In this document: positions 8,929 through 18,600 of the stretch, piece after piece
Layout: the number at the start of each line of letters is the position of its first letter
How positions within the stretch are numbered: the first letter of the stretch is position 1
DNA from: Streptomyces cellostaticus
Lineage (GTDB): Bacteria; Actinomycetota; Actinomycetes; Streptomycetales; Streptomycetaceae
DNA length: 64,000 bases
Direction: 5' to 3'
NCBI RefSeq assembly: GCF_001513965.1
Contig: NZ_KQ948015.1
Coordinates: forward strand, 458,236-522,235
The notes under the pieces: model-generated
Told to the model about the DNA's origin: nothing
The model's database searches: none
What the model saw: the letters and a program-made list of their open reading frames with translations, nothing else
Position numbers and translations under genes: made by a program

Positions 8929-9894
8929 TCAGCATGGGGACGCCGCCCGGGTGGTGCCGACCGGCGTATTCAGCAGGCCGTCGAGCAGCGCGACGACGCC
9001 GGTGCTGCGGGACAGCAGGGACAGGTCGGGGGCCGGGCCGCCGCGGAGGGCGCCGGCGAGTTCGCGGTAGACGTCCTGGCGCAGCTCGGCCGCCGGGCGG
9101 GCGGGTGCGGTGACGGGCCGGCCGTCGAGTTCGCCGGTGGTCGCGCCCGCGCGGACTTCGGCCCAGTCCTGGTGCCCGAGCACGGTGAGCTGTTCGAAGC
9201 GAGCGGCCGCCCGGCAGGTCACGGTGACGGTGAGCCGGGCACCCGAGCGGAAGGTGACGTGGCCGAGCAGCTCGGTGTCGATGCCCGCGGCGGCGTCGGT
9301 CCTGGACAGGGGGGTCATCTCGACGGGTTCGCCGAGCAGTTGGCAGGCCAGGTCGAGGTAGTGCGCCCCGAGGTGGACGCTCACCCCGCCGACGGCCGCC
9401 TCCGGTTCGGCACGCCAGCCCTCCCGGTAGTGGGCGGCGTTGCGCGGGCGGGAGATGATCAGGTTGGCGACCGCGTCCGCGAACCGCTCCGGCGCCTTGG
9501 CCCGCAGTTCCCCGGGCAGGGCGAAGCGGTGCTGGAACATCACCGTGCTGAACAGGCTCGCGTCCGCCGCGGAGTCGAGGATCCCGCGCAGTTCCGCGGG
9601 CGACCGCGCCGGCAGCTTCTCCACCACCAGGTGTTTGCCGGCGGCGACGGCGTCCGCGAGGACGGGCGGGCGGTGTCCCGGCGGCAGGCAGACGGCCAGC
9701 GCCGCCACCGCCGGGTCGGCCAGCACCTGTGGCAGCGGGCGCACGGGCAGACCCGCCTCGACGGCCCGGCGGGCGGCGGCCGGGTCGGTTTCCACGACGG
9801 CGGCGAGCCGCAGGCCGTCCAGCGCGCCGATGGCGGCGACATGCTGCCGGCCCGCGTTGCCGAAGCCGACGACGGCGATCCCCGTCTCGCCCAT
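8929..9894 (-). CDS. Gfo/Idh/MocA family NAD(P)-dependent oxidoreductase
   Basis: A 321-residue dehydrogenase. The N-terminus IAVVGFGNAGRQH is a Rossmann GxGxxG-type nucleotide-binding motif. VVEKLPARSP is the family's EKP-like motif that carries the catalytic lysine. GVSVHLGAHYLDLA occupies the position of the second catalytic block. Relatives include inositol 2-dehydrogenase and glucose-fructose oxidoreductase. Oxidation of a sugar or inositol to a keto form, feeding the adjacent TIM-barrel isomerases, is inferred. The ATG follows the amidohydrolase stop by one base. Longer in-frame starts run into that gene and encode Pro/Thr-rich noise. Confidence 0.86.
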   Translation of the reverse strand: MGETGIAVVGFGNAGRQHVAAIGALDGLRLAAVVETDPAAARRAVEAGLPVRPLPQVLADPAVAALAVCLPPGHRPPVLADAVAAGKHLVVEKLPARSPAELRGILDSAADASLFSTVMFQHRFALPGELRAKAPERFADAVANLIISRPRNAAHYREGWRAEPEAAVGGVSVHLGAHYLDLACQLLGEPVEMTPLSRTDAAAGIDTELLGHVTFRSGARLTVTVTCRAAARFEQLTVLGHQDWAEVRAGATTGELDGRPVTAPARPAAELRQDVYRELAGALRGGPAPDLSLLSRSTGVVALLDGLLNTPVGTTRAASPC

Positions 9895-9895
9895 G

Positions 9896-10744
9896 TCAGC
9901 GGCCGGCCGGGGTCTCGTGGGGCGGACACCACAGGCTCGCGGCGGTCCGGCCGAGGTAGTCCGCCGCGCCGTCGCCCGGGAGGGACCGGGCCACTTCCCG
10001 GGCGTAGTCGACGAGTTGGGCGTAGCCGCGGTCGTGGGTGTGCGGGAAGTCGGATCCCCAGACCAGGTGGTCGGCGCCGAAGCACCGGCCCAGCTCGCCC
10101 AGCAGGGTCTCGGGGGCGATGCCGTCACCCGTGCTGTACAGGTTCATGGTGGAGACCTTCACGTACAGGTTGTCGTGCGCTCCGACGTCGAACAGCGGCG
10201 CCACGGCTCTGCCTTCGGGTCCGTCGGCGAAGTCGACGAATCCGCAGTGGTCGAGGATCAGCCTGACCCCGGGGAACCGCTTGACCAGGTCCGGCAGTTG
10301 GGGCAGCTGCTCGGGGGTGACCCGCACCAGGACCGGGATCCCGAGTTCCTCCGCGCACTCCAGCAGGGGGTGGCAGCGCGGGTCGAGTGAGTCCGATCCG
10401 GTCGCCAGGTTCAGCCGGACACCGGCCAGCCCCTGGTCCCGGACCAGCCGGCGCAGGGCGGCGCACGAGGCGTCCGGTTCGCCGACGTCCACCACGCCCA
10501 CGCCGCGCAGCCGGTCGGGGTGGGCCGAGCAGCCGGCGGCGAGACAGCTGTTGTCGCTGCCGTAGACCTGGATCGGCTGGACGAGGATCGTCCATTCGAC
10601 GCCGCCCTCGTCCATGAGGGCGATCAATTCCTCCGCCGTCACGGGATGGGTTCTGTACCAGGCGGTTTCGTCGCCCTGACGGCTAATCGACGGATAGCGG
10701 GATCCGACCTCAGCGACCACATGCACATGCGAATCGACAATCAC
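9896..10744 (-). CDS. Amidohydrolase-2 family metal-dependent hydrolase
   Basis: A 282-residue TIM-barrel hydrolase, first gene of the leftward operon. MIVDSHVHVV supplies the N-terminal HxH metal ligands, LILDHCGF a conserved mid-barrel histidine, and LVWGSDFPHT the C-terminal aspartate ligand. Family members include lactonases such as L-fuconolactonase and PDC lactonase, and decarboxylases. In this operon, lactone hydrolysis of an oxidised sugar would fit the neighbouring dehydrogenase. The GTG start has GGGGGCAG upstream and lies below a good promoter. Confidence 0.83.
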   Translation of the reverse strand: MIVDSHVHVVAEVGSRYPSISRQGDETAWYRTHPVTAEELIALMDEGGVEWTILVQPIQVYGSDNSCLAAGCSAHPDRLRGVGVVDVGEPDASCAALRRLVRDQGLAGVRLNLATGSDSLDPRCHPLLECAEELGIPVLVRVTPEQLPQLPDLVKRFPGVRLILDHCGFVDFADGPEGRAVAPLFDVGAHDNLYVKVSTMNLYSTGDGIAPETLLGELGRCFGADHLVWGSDFPHTHDRGYAQLVDYAREVARSLPGDGAADYLGRTAASLWCPPHETPAGR

Positions 10745-10787
10745 CGTGTACTGCCCCCGTGGAATCGTGGCGTGCCTGGCCGATTAT

Positions 10788-10816
10788 TTGCTATCACGGC
10801 ATTTTCGTAGCGTCAA
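10788..10816 (-). promoter_or_regulatory. Promoter of the leftward amidohydrolase-to-NRPS operon
   Basis: On the minus strand TTGACG and TAGCAA are separated by exactly 17 bp, close to the Streptomyces housekeeping (HrdB-type) consensus. Transcription would start about 35 bases before the amidohydrolase GTG. Confidence 0.65.
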
Positions 10817-10832
10817 CGCAATAATTATTGCG
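10817..10832. promoter_or_regulatory. Perfect 16-bp palindrome abutting the -35 box, putative operator
   Basis: CGCAATAATTATTGCG is a perfect palindrome in an AT-rich island of otherwise GC-rich DNA, directly next to the TTGACG box. The core resembles the CAATAATTGTTG repeats at the MarR-linked promoter near 49.65 kb, so a MarR-family repressor site is inferred. Confidence 0.6.
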
Positions 10833-10933
10833 ACGATCCTCTCGTTCCGCCCATAACGCCGCCGGTGCGCTCGCGGCCCCGACACAGTTGATCACACCCC
10901 TTGACATCGGCTCGCTCACGGCCGGACGATTCC

Positions 10934-11419
10934 GTGGTGGCTGATTCGCAGAGCAACTCATCCATAGCTCGTGCCCGCGTCGCCGCAGGCGTCCTCTTCT
11001 TCGATGAGCAGGGTCGCATCATGCTCGTCGAACCGACGAACAGAGAAGACAAGTTTCTGGGCATTCCAGGCGGTTATGTCCCGCCGGGAGAATCCCCTTA
11101 CGAAACCGCCGTACGCAAGGTCAAGGAGGAACTCGGCGTCGACTTTCCGGTCGGCCGGCCCCTGGTGGTCGACTGGGCCCCCTCCGGTGACGACGAGAAG
11201 ATGGTCTTCGTCTTCGAAGGGGCGGTTCTCGGCGCCGAGGACCAGCAGAAGATCAGGCTGAACCCGGATTCCGCGTCCGGTTTCACGTTCTACGAGCCGG
11301 AGCGGACGTCGGATCCCGAGATGCTCATGACCAGGCTGATCAAGCGGATCGAGGCGGCGGTGCCGGCGCGTGCCGTGCAGGCGACCGTCTATCTGGAGCA
11401 CGGCGAACCGCTGGCCTAG
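10934..11419 (+). CDS. NUDIX hydrolase
   Basis: A 161-residue NUDIX protein. The Nudix box reads GYVPPGE, seven residues, then RKVKEELGV, matching Gx5Ex7REUxEExGU except that the first glutamate of REU is lysine; the metal-binding EE pair is intact. It is expected to hydrolyse a nucleoside diphosphate linked to another moiety. The GTG was preferred; a TTG 33 bases upstream is in frame but its TTGACA context looks more like a promoter element. It is divergent from the amidohydrolase operon and convergent with the TauE/SafE gene, six bases apart. Its role in the cluster is unknown. Confidence 0.8.
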   Translation: MVADSQSNSSIARARVAAGVLFFDEQGRIMLVEPTNREDKFLGIPGGYVPPGESPYETAVRKVKEELGVDFPVGRPLVVDWAPSGDDEKMVFVFEGAVLGAEDQQKIRLNPDSASGFTFYEPERTSDPEMLMTRLIKRIEAAVPARAVQATVYLEHGEPLA

Positions 11420-11425
11420 CCGAGG

Positions 11426-12160
11426 TCATCCCATCCCCCACAGCCCCTTGCCCAGGACGGAGAGGCCGCCGGTCAGCGCCAGGGTGAGAATGAGCCGCCG
11501 GACCCACTGCTCCGGAGTCCTCGGCGCGGCCGCTCTGCCGATGAGGGCACCCGTCACCAGCGCGACCGCGGTCACCGTCCACGCGGTCCCGCTCAGTCTC
11601 GGCACACCGTTGGCGGCGACCGAGAAGACGTTCACCATGATTCCATAAAATTGTGCGTTGGGTACGAATTCCCGTACCGGCCAGCCCGCGTTGACCGCGT
11701 ACAGGGAATACGGCGGCCCGCCCACACCGGCCGCGGAATTCATGAATCCGCCCACCGCGCCGGCGGTCACCGCTCCTTTGGTTCCGCTCAGCGCGGAAAT
11801 ACGCGCGCCACCGATGACGAATATCACCGCCGCGGTCACCAGAATGCCGACGCCTGCCAGCAGTACGGGTTCGGGCAGCCGGGCCGCGACCCAGGAACCG
11901 GCGGGTACCGTACATGCGGAAGCAATGACCAGGGGCACCATTGCGCCGAGCCGCACCTGTCTCCAGCCCGCGGTAAGTCCTACGACGCTGATGACGCCTG
12001 CCGCGCAATTCGCGAGTACGACTCCCTGGGCGGGCCCGAGCACCAGAACGAGCGCGGGCACCGCGATGAGCGCGAACCCCATTCCCGTGAGCCACTGCAC
12101 GGATGCGCCCAACACGACTATGCCGCCCAGCAGCAGCTCTGCCGCCCCAGCGCTCGCCAC
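11426..12160 (-). CDS. TauE/SafE family sulfite exporter-like permease
   Basis: A 244-residue membrane protein with about eight hydrophobic segments. GGFMNSAAGVGGPPYSLYA is the C-terminal repeat signature of the TauE/SafE family, and LTGMGFALIAVPALVLVLGP the N-terminal counterpart. Members export sulfite, sulfoacetate or other organic anions. The GTG start is chosen because GGAGGAG lies directly upstream. Its neighbourhood with a PAPS sulfotransferase gene suggests a role in sulfur handling or export of an acidic intermediate, but this is inference. Confidence 0.82.
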   Translation of the reverse strand: MASAGAAELLLGGIVVLGASVQWLTGMGFALIAVPALVLVLGPAQGVVLANCAAGVISVVGLTAGWRQVRLGAMVPLVIASACTVPAGSWVAARLPEPVLLAGVGILVTAAVIFVIGGARISALSGTKGAVTAGAVGGFMNSAAGVGGPPYSLYAVNAGWPVREFVPNAQFYGIMVNVFSVAANGVPRLSGTAWTVTAVALVTGALIGRAAAPRTPEQWVRRLILTLALTGGLSVLGKGLWGMG

Positions 12161-12337
12161 AGAAGACTCCTCCGGGTAACCGGGATGATCTCCGCCATCC
12201 TCCCCACAGAGCACGAGGAAAATCAATGGTCCGGCAGCGTCCGGATCTCCGGATCGGAGATTCGCGACTATGTCGGACCTCGTGCACGAGGATTACCTGA
12301 GGAGCTCACCCCGGCATCCGGGCGTCGCGCCGCGTCC

Positions 12338-12559
12338 TCACCGCTGCCAGCTGGTCGGCGACCGATAGGGCGCCCGGCGTTCGGGGCGCGTCCAGCGCAC
12401 GGCCGGCGGCAGGCTGCCGGGGCCGGTGCCGGGCGGCTCGGCGGCGGCGAGGCCGGTCCGGGCCAGGAGCACGGTGGTCAGTGCGACCAGTTCCTCCTGG
12501 TCCGGGTTGCCGGACTCGATGCGGATGAGCGGGGCCTGGGCGGGTGTGCCGACCGTCAT
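12338..12559 (-). CDS. accE: Acyl-CoA carboxylase epsilon subunit
   Basis: A 73-residue small subunit. The core IRIESGNPDQEELVALTTVL is the hallmark of the actinomycete acyl-CoA carboxylase epsilon subunit, which stimulates the beta subunit of acetyl- or propionyl-CoA carboxylase. It follows the beta-subunit gene by 30 bases and has a good GAGGAGACC ribosome-binding sequence. A cluster-dedicated AccE/PccB pair would raise malonyl- or methylmalonyl-CoA for the polyketide synthase. Confidence 0.85.
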   Translation of the reverse strand: MTVGTPAQAPLIRIESGNPDQEELVALTTVLLARTGLAAAEPPGTGPGSLPPAVRWTRPERRAPYRSPTSWQR

Positions 12560-12589
12560 GTACGGGTCTCCTCGTCTTTCGGACGGTTT

Positions 12590-14171
12590 CTACTGTGGCG
12601 GATTGCCGTGCTTGCGCAGCGGCAGTTCGGCGTGTTTCCCACGGAGCATGCGCAGGGCCCGGACGAGCACCGCTCGAGTGTCCGCCGGGTCGATGACGTC
12701 GTCGATCAGGCCGCGTTCGGCCGTGTAATAGGGATGCATGAGTTCGGCCCGGTACTCCTTGACCATGCGCTGACGCACGGCCTCCGGGTCGTCGGCCTGC
12801 TGGATCCGGCGGCGGAAGATCACGTTCGCCGCGCCTTCCGCGCCCATCACCACGACTTCGTTGGTGGGCCAGGCGTAGGCGAGATCGGCGCCCACGGAGC
12901 GGGAGTCCATGACGATGCAGGCGCCGCCGTAGGCCTTGCGCAGGATCAACTGGACACGCGGGACGGTGGCGTTGCAGTACGCGTAGAGCAGTTTCGCCCC
13001 GTGCCGGATGATGCCGCCGTGTTCCTGGTCCACCCCGGGCAGGAAGCCCGGCACGTCGAGCAGGGTCACCAGCGGGATGTTGAAGGCGTCGCACGTCTGC
13101 ACGAAGCGGGCCGCCTTTTCCGAGGCGTCGATGTCAAGGGCGCCGGCCATGGACCGGGGCTGGCTGGCGACGATGCCCACCGTGTTCCCGTCCATGCGCG
13201 CGAGGGCGACGATGATGTTGGTCGCCCATCGCTCGTGGACCTCCATGTACTCGCCGTCGTCGGTGATCTCCTCGATGACCCGGTGCATGTCGTAGGAACG
13301 GCTGCCGTCTGCGGGCACCAGGTCGGCCAGGGACGGCGCAGCGGCGGTCCGCCGGATCCGCCGTGGCCTGAGCCGAAGGAGACGTCCTGTTGTTGTCCGG
13401 GAGCAGGGAGAGCAGGTACCGGACCTCCTCGAGACAGGCCGCCTCGTCGTCGTAGGCGAAGTGGCACACACCCGAGGTCTGAGCGTGCACATCGGCACCG
13501 CCCAGCCCGTTCTGGGAGATCTTCTCGCCGGTGACGGCCTCGACGACGTCCGGTCCGGTGATGAACATCTGTGAGGTCTCGCGGACCATGAACACGAAGT
13601 CCGTCAGCGCGGGACTGTAGGCGGCCCCGCCGGCGCAGGGACCGAGCATCACACTGATCTGCGGGACGACTCCGCTTGCGCGCGTGTTGCGGACGAAGAT
13701 CCCGCCGTAGCCCGCCAGCGCGGTCACGCCTTCCTGGATGCGCGCGCCCGCCCCGTCGTTGAGCGAGATCAGCGGGGCACCGGCCGCGATGGCCAGGTCC
13801 ATCACCTTGTGGATCTTCGCCGCGTGTGCCTCCCCCAGGGCGCCGCCGAAGATCCGGAAGTCGTGGGCGTAGACGAACACGGTACGACCGTGGATCGTGC
13901 CCCAGCCGGTGATGACACCGTCGGTGTACGGCTTGCGCCCCTCCAGGCCGAATCCGCTCGCCCGGTGCCTGCGCAGCGCCTCGATCTCCTGGAACGAACC
14001 GTCGTCCAGCAGCAGCTCCAGCCGCTCCCGCGCGGTGAGTTTCCCCTTGGCGTGCTGCGCCCGGGTGGCGGCCTCGCCGGGGCCCAGCAGGGCCTCCTGC
14101 TTGATGCGGTGCAGCTCCGCCACCCGGGTTCCGGTGGACGGTGCGGCCTCGGTACCGGGGTCGGTGGTCAT
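12590..14171 (-). pseudogene. Acyl-CoA carboxylase beta subunit (PccB/AccB type), frameshifted
   Basis: The two halves together encode a full-length carboxyltransferase beta subunit. The first frame (from ATG 14171) runs MTTDPGTEA...LLSLLPDNNRTSP...DPADRRC. The second begins PSLADLVPADGSRSYDMHRV and ends ELPLRKHGNPPQ, a classical PccB C-terminus. The shift lies near 13337-13340 and needs one extra base or two missing bases. Carboxybiotin- and CoA-site segments such as GGIFVRNTRASG, GPCAGGAAYSPA and DVPGFLPGVDQEHGG are intact. Either the gene is a recent pseudogene, the assembly has an error, or frameshifting occurs. The intact AccE partner argues against long decay. Confidence 0.85.
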
Positions 14172-14189
14172 GTGCGGACTGCTCCTCGT

Positions 14190-15566
14190 TCAGGCGGAGT
14201 TGGTCTGGACGGGTATGAACCGCCGGGCGTCCTGGAGGTACCGGCGGACGGCGAACGCGGTGTACGCCAGGCCGACGAACCAGCCGATCGGAACCGCCCA
14301 GATGATGCCGTCCAGGCCCAGCGGTGCCTTCAGCAGCGAGGCGGTGGGGATGCGGACGACCAGGAACGACAGCATCGTGCACACCAGGGGGAAGACGGTC
14401 CGGCCGATGCCGTTGAGGAAGCCGTGGACGACCGCCATCGCCGCGTACAGGAGAAAGAACGGGTACGTCATGAGGATGTACGACCCGACGATCCCCCGGA
14501 CCGACTCGGCCGTGGTGAACGCGGCGGCGATGTCGTGCCGTACCAGGATCACCAGCGCGGACTCCGCGAGGGTCACCCCCAGGCAGATGCGCAGTGCGTC
14601 GAGGAGGACCCGGCGGGCCCGTTCGGCCTCCCCGGCACCGGTGGCCTGGGCCACGAACACCGTCACCGCGCCGGACAGGTCCAGATAGAAGCGGCCGGCG
14701 AGGGTCTCCAGCCGGGCGGCGATGCTGAACGCGGCGATCGCGGCTGTTCCGAAGGGCGCGATCAGCGAGGTCAGGACCATGGTACCGAGGGAGAGCATGA
14801 CGTGCTGGATGCCGACGGGGAAGCCCAGCCGCAGTGACTGGCCGGCCTGCCGGGCCAGTTCGGGCAGGGTGCTGCGGTAGCGGTGGATGCCGTGCCGGCG
14901 GGCCACGAGCACCAGACCGGCCAGGAAGGCGGCGGAGGCGGCCGTCACCGTGCCCAGGGCCGCCCCGCGCACTCCCCACCCCAGCAGGGCCACGAAGCTC
15001 CAGGCGAGGGCGATGTTGAGGAGGCTGCTGAAGACCATGATGTACATGACCGTGCGGGAGTCGCCCAGCCCCCGCAGAAAGCCGCCCAGCGCACCGATGC
15101 CGAACACCCCGACGAACCCGAGGGACAGGGTGCGCAGATAGGTCGTGCTGCTGTGCGCGACGGCGCCGTGGATCCCCATGATGTGCAGGAAGAAGCCCGT
15201 GGCAGCGAAGACCAGTGTGATGCACAGCGCGGCCCAGACGACGGCGAATGCCGCCAGGCCGATGACCGTGTCCTGTTGGCGCTCGGCACGGCCGGAGCCG
15301 GTCATGCGCGCGAACCGTATGGCGAACCCGCTCACCAACCCGAGGAAGACGGCGTTGACCAGGTAGAAGATCGGCTGAGCGGCGCCGACGGCGGCCAGTC
15401 CGCCGACGCCGACGTAGTGGCCCACGATGATGCTGTCGGCCACCAGGTAGGACTGCTGGACGTAGTTGGCGACCGACATCGGGAGGCTGAACCCGAGGAG
15501 CGACCGCCGTTCGGAGGGCTGTTCGTTCTCGTTCTCTGGTCGGCGTTTCAGTGCGTCTTCGGTCAT
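14190..15566 (-). CDS. MATE family efflux transporter
   Basis: A 458-residue membrane protein with about twelve helices, of the multidrug and toxic compound extrusion family. It begins MTEDALKRRPENENEQ, and PMSVANYVQQSYLVADSIIV matches the first MATE helix with its conserved (V/M)xxxAD(S/T) signature. FLNGIGRTVFPL is the counterpart in the C-terminal half. Together with the MFS gene this gives the cluster two exporters. The start is the ATG downstream of GGGTGGGGTC; earlier in-frame starts fall in the intergenic space after the PKS gene. Confidence 0.88.
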   Translation of the reverse strand: MTEDALKRRPENENEQPSERRSLLGFSLPMSVANYVQQSYLVADSIIVGHYVGVGGLAAVGAAQPIFYLVNAVFLGLVSGFAIRFARMTGSGRAERQQDTVIGLAAFAVVWAALCITLVFAATGFFLHIMGIHGAVAHSSTTYLRTLSLGFVGVFGIGALGGFLRGLGDSRTVMYIMVFSSLLNIALAWSFVALLGWGVRGAALGTVTAASAAFLAGLVLVARRHGIHRYRSTLPELARQAGQSLRLGFPVGIQHVMLSLGTMVLTSLIAPFGTAAIAAFSIAARLETLAGRFYLDLSGAVTVFVAQATGAGEAERARRVLLDALRICLGVTLAESALVILVRHDIAAAFTTAESVRGIVGSYILMTYPFFLLYAAMAVVHGFLNGIGRTVFPLVCTMLSFLVVRIPTASLLKAPLGLDGIIWAVPIGWFVGLAYTAFAVRRYLQDARRFIPVQTNSA

Positions 15567-15640
15567 GTGACCCCACCCATTGCGTGCCCATGGGCCGGAC
15601 CGGGCCCTTGCGAGCCCGGTCCGGCCGGTGCGATGCCCCA

Positions 15641-18600
15641 CTACACGGGGCTTTCCTCCGCGCTCTCCTGCTGCATCAGCTCGACCGTGTCCGCGACGGC
15701 GGAGACGGTGCGCTCCATCAGCAGGTCGGCGGCGTCGAACTCGATCCGCAGGCAGGTGGCGATGTTGGACGCCACGGAGGTGGCCATGAGGGAGTCACCG
15801 CCGATGCTGAAGAAGTCGGCGTCGACATCGAGCGTCGGATAGCCCAGGGCATCCGCGAAGCAGCGGGCGACGGTGATCTCCGCGTCGCGGTAGACGCCGT
15901 CCGGGCGCCCGGTCAGTTCCACGGTGACCGCGTCGATCTGCTTGCGCTTCTGTTCCGACGCGATGCGCAGACGGTCCCTCAGCTCGCTCTCGGCCTGCTT
16001 CATCTTCGTGTTCACGGTGTCACCGAGCACCATGTCGAACGACTTGAAGATGTGCACCAGGTTGCCGTCGTAGTTCACCTCCCCGGCGAACGCACGGCGC
16101 CGGCGGGACCGCAGCATCTTGTCGATGATGCCCATGCCGGTGTTGGTGTAGACCGCTTTGAAGGTCGTGTCGAGCTTACTCCCGTAGTCGACGGCCATGC
16201 CGACTTCTCGCCAGGCGACCCAGTCGACGGCGACGACATGGCAGTCGTCGTTGCGGCCCATGCGGGCGAGGGTGTCCAGGTAGTAGTTGCCGGCGGCGTA
16301 GTCGCCCTGCCCGGAGGACGGGAAGACGACGGCGACCGACGAGAAGTGCAGGATGAAGTCGGGACTCACGTCCGCGGTCGCGCTGCCCAGGACGAACGCG
16401 CCGTGGATCTTCGGCCGGACCACGTCGGCGAAGTCCTGCGGATCACGCAGGGAGATCAGGTTCCGGCCCGGGATGCCGGCCGCGTGGACGATGCCGTCGA
16501 TCCGGCCGAACGTCCGCTGTACGTCCTCGACGACGCCCCTGAGCGCGTCCGGGTCGCCGGCGTCGGCCGCGTGGACGTGGACGCGTGCGCCCATGCCCTC
16601 GATCTCGGTCAGCGTGCGGGCCACCCGGGCCGGCTTCCCGTCGGGGTGGTTCGCGATCAACTGCTCCCAGTCCGCCCGGTCGGGGGCGCCCGACCGGCTG
16701 ACCAGCACCAGGTCGATGTCGGGCTGGAGGGTCGCGAACATCTCGCTGACGGCCAGCCCGATGCCGCCGGTACCGCCGGTGACGAGGTAGGTGCCGCCCG
16801 CCTTGAGGTAGTCCTCCTCCTCGCCGGTGCCCAGCTCGGGGAGTTCCTCGAAGACCTCGTGGTACGACTTCCCGTCCCGCAGGAGGTGCAGACCGGGCTC
16901 CGGCCGGGTCATCTCGCGCCACAGCAGGCCGGGCGTGACGTGCTCGTCCACGTCCTGGACACGGGTCTTGAGGTAGGGGAACTCGCGCCCGATCACCTTG
17001 GCGAGGCCGGCCAGTGCGGAGTTCTCCGGGGCGGCCACGAACGCCCCGTCCGCCAAGGCGCAGGCCTTGCGGGTGAGGGCCACGATCCGGCCCCGTACAC
17101 CGGCGTTCATCAGGGACTTGCTCAGCAGGAACAGGCTGTAGAGGTTCTTGGTGACCCGGTGGTCCAGGGTCTGGATGTCGGGCGCCTCGGTGTCCTCCAG
17201 GGCGAGGGCGTGGACGATGTGGGTGTATCCGCCCTTGAGGATGTGGTCGCAGACCTCCTGGAGGCTCTCGTCCGTGGCGGAGAAGGTGCCCGCCCCGACG
17301 TCTGCGCCGTCCGCGACGAGCCGCAGGACGTGGAGTTCCCCGGACGGGGGCGTGCCCAGCAGGGCCTCGGCGTCGGTCGCCGGATCCACGAGGGCCAGCG
17401 CCCGCACCCCGCCGGGCCAGTCGGCCGCGAGGGGCTCTTCCAGGAAGACGATGTCGTGGGTGACGGGGTTGTTCTGCTCGCTGGGTCCGGGGCCGAGGGA
17501 GGTCCGCTCGGCCCAGTTGTCGGGAAACGGCGACCAGCAGCGGCTCTCGTCGAAGGCGTAGAGCGGGAGCTTGACGATACGTCCGCTCGCGGTGCCCTCG
17601 TGCTCGCTCCAGTCGACGTCCTCGCCGCGCACATAGCGGGCGAGCGGCGACTCGTCGGGCTGGGCCGGGCCGGACCAGTCGTCCAGGTTCGAGTGAACGG
17701 CCGGCAGATCGTCGTGCCTGCCCTGGGACAACGCCGTGAGCGCGTCCCGGAGTTCGCCGATGCCGGCCACCGCCAGGGCGAGGCGGTGGCGGTGGGCGGA
17801 GCGGGAGACGCGCGCGGTGTGGCAGACGTCGCGCAGGCTCAGCCGCTCTGCGGCTTCCGTGCCGAAGAAGCGGGCGTAGGCCTCGACGAGGAGCCGCAGC
17901 GAACGTTCGCTGTGGGCGCTGAGTGTGAAGATCTGCGGGCCGTCCACGGCCTGCGGGGCTCTGGCTTCGGCCTGCTGCGGGGCCTCGCCCAGGACGACAT
18001 GGCAGTTGGTGCCGCCGATACCGAAGGCGCTGACGCCGCAGTGGCGTTCCCCTCCGGCGGGGTTCCAGGGCTCGGCGGTGGTGGGCACGTGGATCGGGCC
18101 GTCGGCGAAGTCGATCTTCGGGTTGGGCTTCTCGAAGTTGGCCATGGGCGGCACCGTCTTGTTCTTCACGGTCAGCGCGGCCTTGATCACCCCGATCACC
18201 CCGGACCCCTCGAAGAGGTGCCCCACGTTGGCCTTGGCCGTGCCGACGGCGCAGAACTCCTTGTCGTCGGTGTGCCGGCCGAACGCCTGCCGCAGCCCCT
18301 CGAATTCGATGGGGTCGCCGATGCGCGTCGCCGTGCCGTGCACCTCCACGTACTCCACGGTGCGCGGGTCGATGCCGGCGTCGGCCCAGGCGTCGGTCAG
18401 CAGCCGGGTCTGGGCCGCCTGGTCGGGAGAGGTGATCATCTCCGAGTGGCCGTCGTGGTTGACGGCGCTGCCCTTGATCGTGGCGTAGATCTGGTCGCCT
18501 CGTTCGCGGGCCCGGTCGAGCCGGGTCAGTACGATCGCGCCGGAGCCCTCGCCGAAGCCGGTGCCGTCGGCGCGTTCGTCGAACGGCCGGGTCAGACCGT

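Noticed and set aside
10901-10933. Upstream TTG start of the NUDIX gene
   Set aside because: In frame, but TTGACA at this point looks like a promoter hexamer and no ribosome-binding site precedes it. It cannot be fully excluded.
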